Assembly: GCA_025716815.1 (NCBI GenBank)
Contig: JAIXMN010000001.1
Coordinates: 248,001-312,000 of the forward strand
Origin: Dichotomocladium elegans
Lineage: Eukaryota > Mucoromycota > Mucoromycetes > Mucorales > Lichtheimiaceae
Direction of reading: 5' to 3'
DNA length: 64,000 nt
The notes below the pieces were generated by a model that was not told the origin of the DNA, did no database searches, and worked only from the letters and a program-made list of their open reading frames with translations. How positions within the stretch are numbered: position 1 is the first letter of the stretch; the number at the start of each line of letters is the position of its first letter. Made by a program: the position numbers and the translations under genes. This document shows, piece after piece, positions 24,372 to 36,039 of the stretch.

Positions 24372-26319
24372 TGGTGTGAGTGAGAGTAAGAAGTGAGCGA
24401 GAAGGGGAAGAAAGAACGCGAGAGGGATGCAATAAAGGAATATGAAATATATAGAAGCGGTGTTGTTCTGCCCTCTTATGAGTGCATGCGAGTTCTTGGG
24501 TCGCACAAAGATCTGCCAAAAATTTCGGGTCGGAACTTTTTTATATAACTTTGGGGGGTTGCGCAAAGAGAGACTTTCGACGACTGATAAAGGGGACGAC
24601 TAAGTTTGGAACCTCTTCTCACATTGTTCCACCTATCCCAACTTTGGTTCGGTGAGAAACCGCTCCGCTTTATTGGGTCCCGCCCATTCCCTTAATAAGC
24701 TCCTGCAAAAAAAAGAGAAGTCCTTGCATTTTGTTGTCGCACACCTGACAAGACCCATCATTCTCATCTCCTTGTGATCTCATTTGTGCTGCTTGCCTTG
24801 CCGCACGTTCGCCCCGTTTTTATTAGTGTGTCAAACATGTATCATTCACCCACACAACTTGAGAGATATCAGTCGCCGCCATTTTACCCAGCCAGCCGAC
24901 CCCAAAGCACACACGCATTATCATCATCTCCATGACGATGGACCTAAGTTTTCAAACAGCAGGGGGGGCCATAGAACCATGTTGCTGGGCTTCTCTGACC
25001 TCCTTTAGTATTATTATCATCTGCCATTGGCACGCTCACAAATGTAACAATCTCATCGTTTGTTTTTAGTCAGATTTCATCGACTTATCCGGCTGAGGAC
25101 TGGGTTAGGCTGGGTTAAGCTGAGCTGACTTTTTTTTTCTTTATTGTATTTTTCTTTCGGCTTAACACAAAACCATCTTGGGCACGCACGCTTACAAAAC
25201 GAGTTTTTGCTTGGCCCTTTTCCATGCAGAAACATTTGTCTCACAATGAGTGCTCTATTTTAGGTAGCTTCTGTGTAGCTGGCTGAGAAAAAAAAAAGGT
25301 TCTCGGCCATCTTCATCATCATGACAACCTTTCCCAAGCATTTTTTTCCTCTCCTATCCCTACACTTCCGCACTCATCCTCCCGCTCATACACACACACA
25401 CGCACACACATACACAACCAACCAACCAACCAACCCCCCAAAAAAAAAGAATAAAATAACAAACTCCCTTCATCCCCCGTTTTAGCCCCCTTCCGCTCTC
25501 TTCCCTCCCACCCCCCAAAAAAAATAGACGGGTCAACACATATGCGCGTTCTCTAGGGTGATCAGCAAGCAGCTGAAATCGGTAATTTCTGCAATCATTT
25601 CCTTTTACTCACAGAAAAGATGGGAAAGGGGTTAGGAAGAGAGGGGGAAAGTGCCTCAATATATGCAGTCGGATGCAAACTACAGCAAGGAGAGAGAGAC
25701 AGAGAAAACACATCATCGGAAATATAGTGAATCAATGTAATGCATATCTTATTTGCTTGAATTCCATAAAGTTCCTTTGCAGGGCACGGCTTCTTCCTTT
25801 TATGATAATTCCTTGTACTGCGGAATTTCCTGCTTGTGTACTTGGCCCGCTGGTTTCTGGATGCCCCCCACGCATCCATACTGTATTGCATATGATATTG
25901 AGTAACGACGCACAGGTTGACAATAGACCGGCTCAAATACTACTAAATGATTATTATTTATTTGAAAATAACCCACTGGCTCGACGAAATACACACACAT
26001 ACATACAACCTTCTATGCAGCTGATGCGTAGAACAAGACGCATTATACTTTCTGCTGGGTGTATTGAAATCTTTCAATCTCCTCAGGAGGCCCACCTCAC
26101 TCCGACCCCAATGGTTGAATGTAAATTGGGGTGGGGGAGGTGGGCGCGCGCGCGTGTGCCGGAAAATGACGAGACGGGGGGGAGGGCGGACGCCGGTGGA
26201 GATGCGCACACACACACGCGCGCGCGCGCGCAACAGTTCACCCAAGCGTCAGCGCACATGCGCGCTTTCTGGCCCGCGTCCCCAGTCTGGTCGGCGCTCA
26301 CACTTGTCACCACCATCTT
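24372..26319. other. Long divergent spacer between the cyclin and FERRY3-like genes
   Basis: Contains promoter DNA for both genes. A TATATAA-like motif lies at 24541-24546, about 170 bp upstream of the cyclin start. There is a CA array at 25388-25412, CCAA repeats at 25416-25434, and the GC/CA inverted repeat at 26142-26230 (separate entry). No gene seen. Confidence 0.45.
26142..26230. repeat. Alternating GC/CA inverted repeat (Z-DNA/cruciform prone)
   Basis: The left arm GGGCGCGCGCGCGTGTGCC (26142-26160) can pair with the right arm GCACACACACACGCGCGCGC and onward (26206-26230), giving a stem of about 15-16 bp around a 45-nt G-rich loop. Both arms are alternating purine-pyrimidine. It lies about 90-180 bp upstream of the FERRY3-like start codon. 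Confidence 0.7.
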
Positions 26320-29277
26320 ATGCAACCCGATCTCCATGCACTTCGGCCATTCTCGGCAACCCTTCATATTGCCCATGCTGCGCCGCTGCAGATTGAAATT
26401 GCCGAGGGTCAGAGCCTCCGAGACCTCGTGGCTCATCTTGCCCATGTCCATAGCATTCCCGAGTATCAAGTACCTTCCATCATCTCTGTGCTCATGACCG
26501 CAATGTCCGAAGCAGGCCGATGCAAACGTACAAACCATCGCCAAGGTCTTTCTCAAACAGGAGTTGTACAGCATGACGAGGCCGTGTACGAAAGCCCTCG
26601 ATCGCGCTTTGTCAATCTCTACCAGACCAACGTATTACAGTACCACAACAAGCCTGAAGAGGTAGCGTCAAATTGATGGGGGGGGAGAAGAAGGTTCTCA
26701 GGTCGAGAAAACTGTACAAGCGCATTAAAGTCAAAGCAAAGGATGTCTTCCCTCGTGCCTACCACACACTGGTCCATTGTCCCATTGAGGCCATGTATAA
26801 TACCCTTCTTAGTCTTGAACAAGACTATGCCCTTGCGATTCAGGAACGGTACATGTCCTGCAAACGAGAGCAAGCAGATATAGAGGAAAGGTACACACAT
26901 CATGTTCATGTTTTACGGGGGGTGGCAGGTGGGAAACTGGTCATTCCCTTATTTTGCAATATCTATGTAGACACAACCGCGAGATCGAGGCTTCGCCCGG
27001 ATCATCACAGACAAATATGACCCATCTGTTTGCGCGCCATGTGGAAGACATGGAAGTGTTTCAGGCAACATGGGCATCTGATATCATGCAAACTCAGGAG
27101 ACGCAACGTCGTGAGTATCGATTATTTGTCATCGAACTGTATCGCGAATACCAGCGGCGGCTAGTCGCCTTGGCAGAGGAGAAGAATCTAAAGCCTGAGG
27201 AGGTACTCATTGAAGCCGAGAGGAGTTTGGACGGCAAAGACATCGTAAAGACGGCGGCTGAACGGGTGCGTCTCCAGCAACAACAACAACAACCTCACTC
27301 TAAAAAGAGTACCGCTAGCCCTGTCGATGAAGAGAACTGCCGCTCCACACAAAAGAGCTCTCCTGCAAGCATGCTCTCGCAGGTCTCGTCGTCCGGAACG
27401 TCTGTCGATCAGATGCCTACATCGCGATCACTATCCGAACTACGAGACAAGGTTTACTTTCTTTTGTACAGCCATTATACTATTAGCATCGAAGAATCTA
27501 ATTTATCCATCTTGGGGGGTGGGTCGTTTGCGCTATTATTACTGTATATAGACATCAAAGATGGTTCATGATATCGAGGAGATGGGATTCACAAAAGAAC
27601 AGGCTGAGACAGCCCTTGAATTGACCAACCAGCAGATGGAGCAAGCCGTGATGCTCCTTTTGGAGGATCCCAATAGGGTCAGCTCCGCTATTCAGCAGCA
27701 GCGCCAATGCAGACGCTCCTCATCCATGAGCCAAGTTACTGCCCCGTCACCCGCGCACTCCCGCACGAGCTCACTGAATGATAACAGCGTGGGCTTGAGT
27801 CAACAGGTTGGATCGCCCACCAGTACTACTGCTACTACTATTACCGCTCCTAGGAGGCACTCGTTGCAACGTAACATCAGCCTTGCAAAGAGTAATAACA
27901 TGGCTCAGCCCAACAAGAGTTGGAGCCCAATTTCGTTCCTGCAGCAACAAAAACAGGTCATGGAGAACACCAATCTCAGTTCTGTAAGAAAATTGGGCGG
28001 TTGGCTTGGAAAGGCCATGGAGAACTTTGGCATTGACCATGAAGAAAGGTAAAAACGCTATCTAATCAATTTTTTTTTAAAAAAAAAAAATCAGCTCATC
28101 TTTTTCACACATAACCATCCCAAACAAAAATAGTGATCCTCGCTTTGGCTCCCACCCTTCAGCCACGGACGCCAATGCACACCAGCAACCGGTCGAATCG
28201 TTCACCATCAGCCTTGGTCCTGCACAGGTCAAATCGACTCACAACCTGCGACTCCTTGTCGCTGACACCGGTCGTGACATTTTCAACCCCATGCCCTATG
28301 ATCCTACACGTGAAATGGCCTATAAGGCCCAGACGTCGACTAAACTTTATACAAATCTTCTGAGTGCCATGGTTGTACTTGTAGAACTTAATGAGCTCAA
28401 CCGGAGTCGGGATCAACAAGGGTCGGCTTACGGGTGGCGTCAATATCGAACAGGAAAAGGCAGTAATCAAGGTAAAAATAAACAAGATAAGGAAAACAAA
28501 AACTTAAATTGGGGACGGCCCCCCCACCCCGTGTTGAATTAGCTTTGTTTGAGCGCTGCCAGCATTCCACCGAGTTCCATTTCCCGGATATCGAGGCCCA
28601 ACTGGTGGTCATTGAACAGGACTTTGAGTCTCGGCCGGATGCTCTGCAGGAGGGCAGCTTCTTTGTCACGCGCCATTCCAATCTGCCGACCACGCAGGTC
28701 GTGTTCCATCTCGTTGTCGATGCGGAAGGTACTCCTTTGCATTCTCTTATTGCTTCCGTCTTCTGAAGGGTGGTGTGTGTGGGGGGGGAATATTGTTTTA
28801 TTAGCCGTTGCATCGAGTGAATTAAGCAAGAAGAGCAACCTCATGAAAGGCCTGCTCAACATCCTGCGCCTTACCACCCGGTACGACATATCCACTCTCT
28901 CCATTCCATTGCTGCTGCTGCCAGACAGATTCCTCGAGCAACCTGAACAATTCTTTTCATCCGTCATCCTTGACCAGCCCCAGCAACATCTCGCCTGGCT
29001 TCTAAAACGCAGCGAGGTTACCATGAAGTGTGTTCGCGGCTTTCTCATCGAGCACTCGGGCAGCGGCAAACGCGTTCAGGGCGAGGGCGTTGACCGCACA
29101 GAAACAGTCTTTGGAGGCGGCCTCACAAATATCGAGTTTTTGCTTCCTGATTACAATCCTGTTTATGGCGGTGGCCGATCCGACGTTGGCTCAGGCCAAT
29201 CCAACCAGCAAGACGTTGTTGAATTTGCCTTTCAAAAATTCCGCATCTCGCTTGTCAGCATTTTCCAGACAAGCTAG
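26320..29277 (+). CDS. C12orf4/FERRY3-like protein (DUF2362) with a UBA-like segment
   Basis: Eight-exon model: 26320-26469, 26516-26661, 26702-26890, 26971-27451, 27552-28048, 28134-28471, 28543-28728, 28805-29277; in phase, 819 residues. Recognised by the order LRDLVAHLAHVHSIPEY, then AYHTLVHCPIEAMYNTLLSL, HLFARHVEDMEVFQATWASD, the LRLLVADTGRDIF segment, QHSTEFHFPDIEAQL, and a C-terminal LLLLPDRFLEQPEQ ... LAWLLKRSEVTMKCVRGFL. In animals C12orf4 (FERRY3) is a subunit of the Rab5 effector FERRY complex on early endosomes. Residues about 325-370 (VHDIEEMGFTKEQAETALEL) look like a UBA domain, followed by a Ser/Thr/Gln-rich linker. The first two introns (46 and 40 nt) and the 3' part of exon 6 are the least certain parts. 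Confidence 0.75.
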
Positions 29278-29554
29278 TAATAACATACGCGAAGGCGTAA
29301 GAATAAAAAAAGAACGGAAATATACGGGCGATTAAGATGTTTAATTGTAAAAAAACGGAAAAAGAAAGCAGTATAACGTGCAAAAAAAAAAGGTATGGAT
29401 GTACGAGCATAAGGATAAGTAGGCGGCTGGGTGAGAGAGATGAATAACGGAGGTAGGGGAATATATATGTATACGATCGGTCATTGTGTGTGTTATCGCT
29501 CGCTCGTTCTCTCTCTCCTTCTCTCTTTCTTTCTTTCTTTCCGATGTTGGCTAT

Positions 29555-30696
29555 CTACAAGTTTCCACTGAACAATAGCTCAATAGCTGCCTGGACATCA
29601 CCCCCTGTCGCCTGCAATGCCCGGATGTTCTTCGCAGCATCCCAAAAGCCCATCTCGCTTAGCTGCTGGAGCTGCACCTGGAAACGCTCTTCAGGTGAGC
29701 GAGTATCCGTCGGCTGATTTGCCGCACCCGCCCCGAGCATGGCCGCCATGCGTTGCATCATTTGAGGATCCATGCCATTCCCTCCGAATCCTCCGAATGG
29801 ATTCATAAATGGGTTTTGTTGCTGCTGCTGCTGCTGCTGTTGCTGGTTTCCGCCACTTCCCGTCGTCGCTGGGGGTGTTGACTGTTGCTGTGGGGAACCA
29901 GCACCGAAGGTTGACTCAGGATTACCCATACCCATTCCCATACCGAAACCTTGCATGGCAGACGCCATGCTTGCCATTTGTCGAATCATATCAGGGTTGG
30001 AGAGCATCTGTCTAAATTCAGGTGACTGCATCATGTTGCGGATCTCGGGTCCCATCGAAGAGAGCTGAGGGTTTGAGGAGATGATCGTGTCCAGGACGGC
30101 AGGGTTTTGAAGAACGGTCGACATGTACTGAGCAAACATGGGGTTCTGAAGCATTTGGTTCATCAATGTTGGGTCAGGCACGCCAAAACTGTTTGGCGTC
30201 GCGCCCGCACCCATGCCTGCGCCCGCACCAAATCCAGAGCCAAACATGTTGAATGGGTTATCCCCACCAAAGCTGCCGCCGAGACCTGCAAATGGGTTGG
30301 CGGGCTGCTGCGGTTGTTGCTGTTGCTGTGTATTGGTCGTGTTAGCTGATGCTGGAGACGTCGTAGATCCAGCGGCCGAATTGGCAGATGCAGTAGAGCC
30401 TAAAAAAAAAAGAGACGATAAGTTTTCAAGCAGGTGAGAGAGAGTAATGCAAACTTACGATGGCCACCAGAGCTTTTGACCATGTGTACCGTGTTGCCAT
30501 CAGCAATCTTGCAATCAGCCAATGTATCAGGGTCTTTGAGTACCCGTCCAGAATAAATGAGGCGTTGGTTTTCGGCCGGGACTTCGGTTTGCTCCGCAAT
30601 AGCGTTTTTCAGATCAAGTACAGTTTTTGTGGTCTCAATGGCGATGACAAACTTCTTGTCACTTGATGACTTGACATTCACATTGATGGTGGACAT
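29555..30696 (-). CDS. DSK2: Ubiquilin/Dsk2 ubiquitin shuttle protein
   Basis: Exons 30696-30459 and 30399-29555, phase 1, 360 residues (yeast Dsk2 has 373). The N-terminal ubiquitin-like domain is residues 1-77 ([20 protein letters not shown], ending [20 protein letters not shown]). The middle holds STI1-type Met/Asn/Pro-rich repeats ([40 protein letters not shown]), then a Gln run and [13 protein letters not shown]. The C-terminal UBA is about residues 318-360 ([33 protein letters not shown]). It carries ubiquitinated proteins to the proteasome, the UBL binding Rpn10/Rpn1 and the UBA binding ubiquitin. Convergent with the FERRY3-like gene (277-bp gap). Confidence 0.97.
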
Positions 30697-31315
30697 TATG
30701 TGTGTAATAAACGAGGAAAAGCAAAAAGATAAAGGTTGTATGTATGCGAAGCGTCCTCTGTTGAGGAAGGAATATTGCAGAGAACGGAGATAGAAGGTTC
30801 TCGTGAATGTGCCCGCGCGAGCGCGCGGAAGGTGCACAGCGAAAGGAGTACGAATTTCCCACCAGTCCACGTCAGCGTATGAATCCCTTTTTAGGAAAAC
30901 ATTCGCTTAGGTAACCCGTTACGGTTCTAGTGGGTTCCACTGTGAGTTGCCTTTGCTCAACATGATACATATACGTATTCTTTCCTTAATCAAAATCTTT
31001 GTATACATGAATCTGGTATGCTTTCAATTGCCTGCCACCATCTGACTGGAAGCCTGTTTCGTCACCCTCCACTCCCATTTTGGGAGTTTGAAAGGATTTT
31101 CATTTGGAAGGGCGACACTTGGCATGCCGACGAGCGATTTGAACCGGATTCATCATTTCTCAATCATCTGGCTGGCCGGCTGGGATTCAAGCGCGGTTCG
31201 AAGGTTACGTAGACAGTGGTCACTTTTTCGTACCTGCATACAAGGTTTCAACATCCGATCGATGGGACAGTCAAAAAAAAAACTATAAAAGACGGGCACT
31301 CTTGCGAACTCGATG
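30697..31315. promoter_or_regulatory. Divergent spacer: DSK2 promoter and U2 snRNA promoter
   Basis: 619 bp. A TATAAAA at 31284-31290 sits about 30 bp upstream of the U2 5' end, the spacing expected of a Pol II TATA promoter. No open gene seen. Confidence 0.6.
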
Positions 31316-31510
31316 AACCTCATCCTCTCAGGCCTTTTGGCTAAGATCAAGTGTAGTATCTGTTCTTTATAGTTTAACAACTATAATGTGGATTTCGATC
31401 CACTCGTTGTTATTCTAATTTTTTCCGTCCGGTCCTTCCGCTCTGGCTTGCCATCGGCAGGACCACAGGTGTCCGCGGCCTGACACTGTCAGCTGTGTGA
31501 CGCCGAACCC
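31316..31510 (+). ncRNA. U2: U2 spliceosomal snRNA
   Basis: The core GGCCTTTTGGCTAAGATCAA followed by GTGTAGTATCTGTTCTT is the universally conserved 5' part of U2, with the branch-point-recognition sequence GTAGTA. Then come stem IIa (TATAGTTTAACAACTATA), stem IIb (GTGGATTTCGATCCAC), the Sm site AATTTTTT at 31417-31424, and stem-loop III (GGTCCT ... AGGACC). Stem IV is followed by GCCGAACCC and a T/A-rich end. The 5' end is set at AACCTC by homology and by the upstream TATA box; the 3' end is approximate. It pairs with intron branch sites in the spliceosome; its presence fits the intron-rich genes around it. Confidence 0.95.
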
Positions 31511-32166
31511 ATTTTTTTATTTAAAACAAAAAGAAAACGAAAACAAAAATTCTTGCACGCTCCTCTTATGAGGGAAGGAAACGCTCAAGAGTGCTCTCCT
31601 GTCGTATTGCTTGCATGAACTCTTTCCTCCCTAGATGTGCTAAAAAGGGTGAAGAATGTTTGGATGTGGCTAAAAGTTGCTTGATGCTTTTTGTGGGTGT
31701 CTACGTGTGCACGAATTCCCGGGGGTGGGAGGGGAGGAAGAATTGCACCAATAGATGCTCTCATTCCATCCCCACGGCTAATTTTCTTCACACCTGTCTC
31801 ATTGGACAACGTCTTATGCAAAACCCCAATATTTGTTCACATCGGCTTTAAAGAACCAACTCATATGATAACGCCCTTTCTCTCGCTCGCTCATTATTCT
31901 GCATAAAAAGTAGCATAGCATCCTGTAACATGCGGACGCTTCTTGGTAGGGACGAATAGGGGGCTGCCTGACTCCTTCCATTAAGGCTGCAGTGACGTAG
32001 AAAAGTGTGTTGTATTATCCGCCCAAATCCAGTCCATTAGAAAAGAGCCAAATCAAGCTGAGTTTCGAATGAAATGTATGCGGCTAGTACGTAGTAATTT
32101 TAGGTCTATCGGCAGGCCTCTTCCTTTTTTTTTTCCTGCTCTCTTATTCTTTGAGCTATACATATT
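31511..32166. other. Intergenic
   Basis: 656 bp between U2 and the lipase gene. T-rich; no gene or repeat of note seen. Confidence 0.5.
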
Positions 32167-33460
32167 ATGGTTTCGATCTCTCTATCTGTTTTCCTGCAAT
32201 ATTTGCGACACACTTTCATGAACTCCTATTCTCTGCAGCGGGATATTCAGACGGGAAAGCAAGCCTTCCGGGTGATTTACCCAAGGTTCCTTCTAAAGAA
32301 CAAAGGCTCGGATGCTTCAGTCAAGGGCACAATCCTTTACCGGGACACCTCTCACCTTGCATCAACCTTCTCTACTACCACAAACACACCCTCCACCAAT
32401 AATAAATACCCATGCGGACTCGATATACCCGTCACCCCACAGTACCGGGCGCCCCGTGCCCCCATTGTCCTTTGCCACGGGCTATACGGGTTTGACAAGT
32501 GGGGACCGGCCTCGTTTCCTCAATTACAGGTTCGTTACTGGGGTGGGATCGAGGATACTCTTGCGAAGCTCGGCGCCAAGGTGATTGTCACCAAGGTTCC
32601 CCGGACCGGGAGTGTGTGGGAACGATCCCATGAGCTCCATTCGATCCTTAAAGCCATTCTGTCCGGTGCGCAGGTTAACTTTGTAGCACACTCGATGGTA
32701 AGGCAATCGCGATCCAAGAAAGAGAAGGAGATGAAAAAATGAATGCAGAAATATAGGGTGGACTCGACTGCCGGTGTTTATTGTCACATATCCGGAGTCG
32801 GCCGTACCATGTCCAGTCGCTGACCACCATAGCCACACCACATCGAGGCTCTGCGCTGATGGACTGGTTTCGAGACCATGTAGGTGTTGGTGCTGCCGCT
32901 GCTGCTGCTGCCGCTGCTGCTGCTGCTGCTGCCACTGCTGCTTCTTCACCAGCAGAAAAAGGCGATCATTCCTCTAGTAAGCACCAGCGCTACACGAATT
33001 ACCTTCTCGATCCCGTCGTCCAAATGCTTGACACTCCTGCCTACGCTAATCTGACCACCGATTACTGCAAAAACCACTTTAATCCAAATACGCCAGATGA
33101 TCCATCCGTGGCGTACTACTCCTACGGAGCGAGCGCTAGTATGCCTCCATGGACGTTTCTTGGATGGACCGGTCAGCTGGTCCAGGCTAAAGAAGGGCCC
33201 AATGACGGCATTGTGTCGGTAGAAAGCGCAAAGTGGGGCAATTACATCAAGACCCTCAATGCCAACCACTGGGAACTGAACGGCCAAAAGTAAGTGGGCA
33301 TCATCGCGCGTCTCGTTTCATGGCAATCATGGCTGAACACCTGATCCTTATCAGACCCAAATGGCGATCGTCCCTTCCGTTGCTCTCTGACAAACCATTC
33401 TTCGATACCTCTGCATTCTATGTCGAGTTGGCCTCGCATCTCTACAACCAAGGTCACTGA
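32167..33460 (+). CDS. Lipase-like alpha/beta hydrolase (triacylglycerol lipase family)
   Basis: Exons 32167-32697, 32757-33289 and 33355-33460; in phase, 389 residues. The oxyanion-hole segment is PIVLCHGLYGFDKWGPASFP and the nucleophile elbow is VNFVAHSMGGLDCRCLL (catalytic Ser in AHSMGG, split by intron 1). LTTIATPHRGSALMDWF, EGPNDGIVSVESAKWG (catalytic Asp region) and NANHWELNG (catalytic His) follow in the expected order. A run of about 14 Ala with GCT/GCC codons (32900-32940) is inserted after DWFRDHVGVG and will vary in length. The N-terminus (MVSISLSVFLQYLRHTF) is hydrophobic then basic, compatible with a membrane or organelle signal. Substrate cannot be told from sequence. Confidence 0.9.
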
Positions 33461-33873
33461 GCACCACTCCTCCGCTTGACACGGACGCATATTTCGACTG
33501 CTTTCTGGTCTGTACGCTCACATAGACGTTCTCCATCCTCCTTCACTTCTTCCTAAGTTAGATGAAGAAACCCTGTATTTATTTGCCCTGTCCCTGATGC
33601 CGCCAGTAATACTTAAAAGCGCTACTACTACGACTACTATTACTACTACTCCAGTACAGCATCAGGTGACATCATGTCGCACAGAAGTAAAAAATAAAGA
33701 CCGACCACATCCTAAGGGACTCTCGCCCGCCTTTCTCCATTGCTCAAACTTCACACACACACACGCGCGCGCTTTTTCTTACTACTACTACTACTTTCCC
33801 CTCCTCACACTTTACGACAACAGCAAAATACTCAAGCCTCCTCCCCCTCCTTTCTAGTAGAACCAACATCATC
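33461..33873. other. Intergenic with microsatellites
   Basis: 413 bp with TAC/ACT triplet repeats (33620-33652, 33780-33795) and a CA-GC array at 33752-33770. No gene seen. Confidence 0.5.
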
Positions 33874-34727
33874 ATGGCCGCCTTTGAAGATGCCCCTGTC
33901 GTTTCTTACGCGCAACAGCGACTTGTTAGCGAATCATGCGTCGATCTCTTTTTAATTGAAATGGTCGACACAGTGTGCCGGATAACCGCGGTTGAGACTG
34001 AAGCAGACAGCGAAGCCATGTTCTATAAACTCGATAGTCTTGGTTACACTGTGGGACAGCGTATTGTGGAAAGGTTATTATTCTTATTACTATTATTATC
34101 AATTCTTTCTCTTGCTGCCATGAGCACGGCAAGTGGTTGTTATTGTCGCCATCGCAGGAACAAAAAAAAAAAGGACTCAACGAGCGCGAGCTTAGATTTA
34201 CAAAGGACCGGCCACGTTTTGCAGACACATTGGATGTGGTGAAATTTATATGCAAGGATCTATGGTCGATTATGTTCAAGAAGCAGATTGATAATCTCAA
34301 GACCAATCATCGGGTAAAGAAGCGGAAGCGAGGGGGGCCATGTTTGTCGCATGAAAAAGGGTAACCGGAATATACCAGGGCGTGTACGTGCTGCAAGATA
34401 ACAGCTTCCGTTGGTTTATGCGTATGTCGACTGACATTGGCGGAGCTGATTCTGCAAAGAAGGCAACGCCGGTAAATGACAAGATCAGGATAAAAGGAAA
34501 ACATGGCTGGCTGATGTTTACATGTTTGCTTTAGTATGTATGGTTTCCTTGCGGTGTTGTCCGGGGTGCTCTGGCCAACCTGGGCGTACCGAGCGTAGTC
34601 GTAGCAGAAACGTCAAATCTTCCACAATGTAGGAGCAAGAGAAACAAAGGGCTCACAAATCCCATCGTGAGCCCGTTTACTGACCATATCAAAATTAGGT
34701 ACCTTTCAAATCAAGATTGCGAAATAA
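33874..34727 (+). CDS. TRS33: TRAPP complex subunit Trs33/TRAPPC6
   Basis: Five exons: 33874-34073, 34196-34313, 34379-34471, 34535-34628, 34699-34727; in phase, 177 residues, typical for the family. Bet3-like fold motifs: LDSLGYTVGQRIVER, RFTKDRPRFADTLDVVKFIC, KDLWSIMFKKQIDNLKTNHR, GVYVLQDNSFRWF, and the C-terminal YVWFPCGVVRGALANLGVP ... CTFQIKIAK. It is a core subunit of TRAPP, the exchange factor that activates Ypt1/Rab1 at the Golgi. The last exon encodes only nine residues. Confidence 0.95.
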
Positions 34728-35216
34728 GAAAATCCATCCATAGTCTGTCGTTAGATATCCCCGTCCCTCCATCTATTACTGCTGATATATATTCCGGAAA
34801 CTGCTCTAATTAAGTGGAAACATCGCCAGTATGATGATGACAGGAGCAAATCCATTAAAGATAAACGTGCTTGGTTCATTTGTCTGGGACAAATCTTTCA
34901 TGGTACATCTCGCCCAAAAATAGAAGTGCAGGTTAGACCATCTCAGGGCAGCGAACGGCACTGGCGGTAAACGGATCAATATGGATGCTTAACATAGAGA
35001 CCTTGTTTGATGCAAACCATGCAAAAGGAGTTACACTGATTTATCCCCAACCAAGGAATCAGACATGATCGGTTATTGTTTTAATGGCTCTGACTATGAA
35101 AATTTTTTGAGTGTTGTGGGTGGCGGCTGTTGTTTTTTTTTTTCAAGGACGGGTCTGCCCTATACTGGGGGTACTTCCCTTTCTCTTTCTCGTGTCGATT
35201 TTCGAGTAATTTCACC
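34728..35216. other. Intergenic
   Basis: 489 bp: 3' flank of TRS33 and ribosomal-protein promoter of RPS29. A pyrimidine-rich tract (35177-35192) lies just before the RPS29 start, as is usual for ribosomal protein genes. Confidence 0.5.
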
Positions 35217-35672
35217 ATGGCCCACGATAACGTCTGGAACTCCCGTCCCCGCCAGTACGGCAAGGGCTCCCGTCAGTGGTAACGTCTTCGAGCAACAATC
35301 CTCTCCCAAACGAATCCATCCAACATCATTCACAAAAAAAAAAAAAACGAACATTGCGAATTCATATAAAAAATTTTCTTTTACCCGCTATGTAAAAAAA
35401 AAAACCTGTGGGCGATATATAGCCGCGTCTGCGCTCACCGTGCTGCCTTGATCCGCAAGTACAACCTCAACATTTGCCGCCAGTGCTTCCGCGAGTACGC
35501 CAACGATATTGGTTTCCACAAGGTGAGAATAAGGATGAATAACAGTGTAGGGGGGATTTAGCTTCAGGCCTCTCTTCTGCCCTGTTATTCGATGCGTGTA
35601 TTTATGCTTATAAGTACATTAACACTATCTCCCTCTCTTTGTGTGCCGAATTCGCTTATTTAGTACCGCTAA
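35217..35672 (+). CDS. RPS29: 40S ribosomal protein S29 (uS14)
   Basis: Exons 35217-35278, 35423-35522 and 35664-35672; 56 residues, exactly the family length. Starts [20 protein letters not shown]; the zinc-binding cysteines are C-x2-C (CRVC) and C-x2-C (CRQC) in [20 protein letters not shown], ending GFHKYR. The final exon is nine nucleotides (Tyr-Arg-stop). It sits in the head of the small ribosomal subunit. The intron-2 span of 141 nt is the longest in the gene. Confidence 0.97.
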
Positions 35673-36039
35673 AGGAGATTGACGGTTTTGTCAACGGGCT
35701 CCATGGTTTTGTGTTTCTCGTTCAACCAATAAATCAGTCCTGTTTTGGGAAACAAGGGATGGACCGTTTTTTATTACTCTGCTGAAGGCAACAGCGCATA
35801 CAAATGTAGAAAGTATCGTTAAGGGAGGATTGGGTATCTAAGGAGAACATGGCAATCGTGTGCTTGGGAAGAGATTAAGAAAATGTTATGTATATATAGA
35901 CCCTCCCTTTACTACAGGTCCCTCGCTCGCCAGTCTCTTTCTCTCTCTCTTCCCTCTCTTTTACAGCACCCACCCATTCCTTCTTTCCATGGCACACGCC
36001 TATACACGCTCACGCTCACGCTCTTTTAGCAACACAAGA
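35673..36039. other. Intergenic
   Basis: 367 bp with a CT-rich tract at 35937-35960 and a CGCTCA repeat (36008-36022) before the SHO1 start. An in-frame upstream ATG at 35989 could extend SHO1 by 17 residues. Confidence 0.5.

Noticed and set aside
26470..26661. Reading straight through intron 1 of the FERRY3-like gene
   Set aside because: The frame stays open but reaches the next donor in a phase that needs an intron under 30 nt; splicing out 26470-26515 gives matching phases.
28361..28471. Alternative frame in the FERRY3-like exon 6 (GVGINKGRLTGGVNIEQEK)
   Set aside because: It looks protein-like, but no splice join puts it in phase with exon 7, whereas the chosen frame does; kept as an uncertainty of the model.
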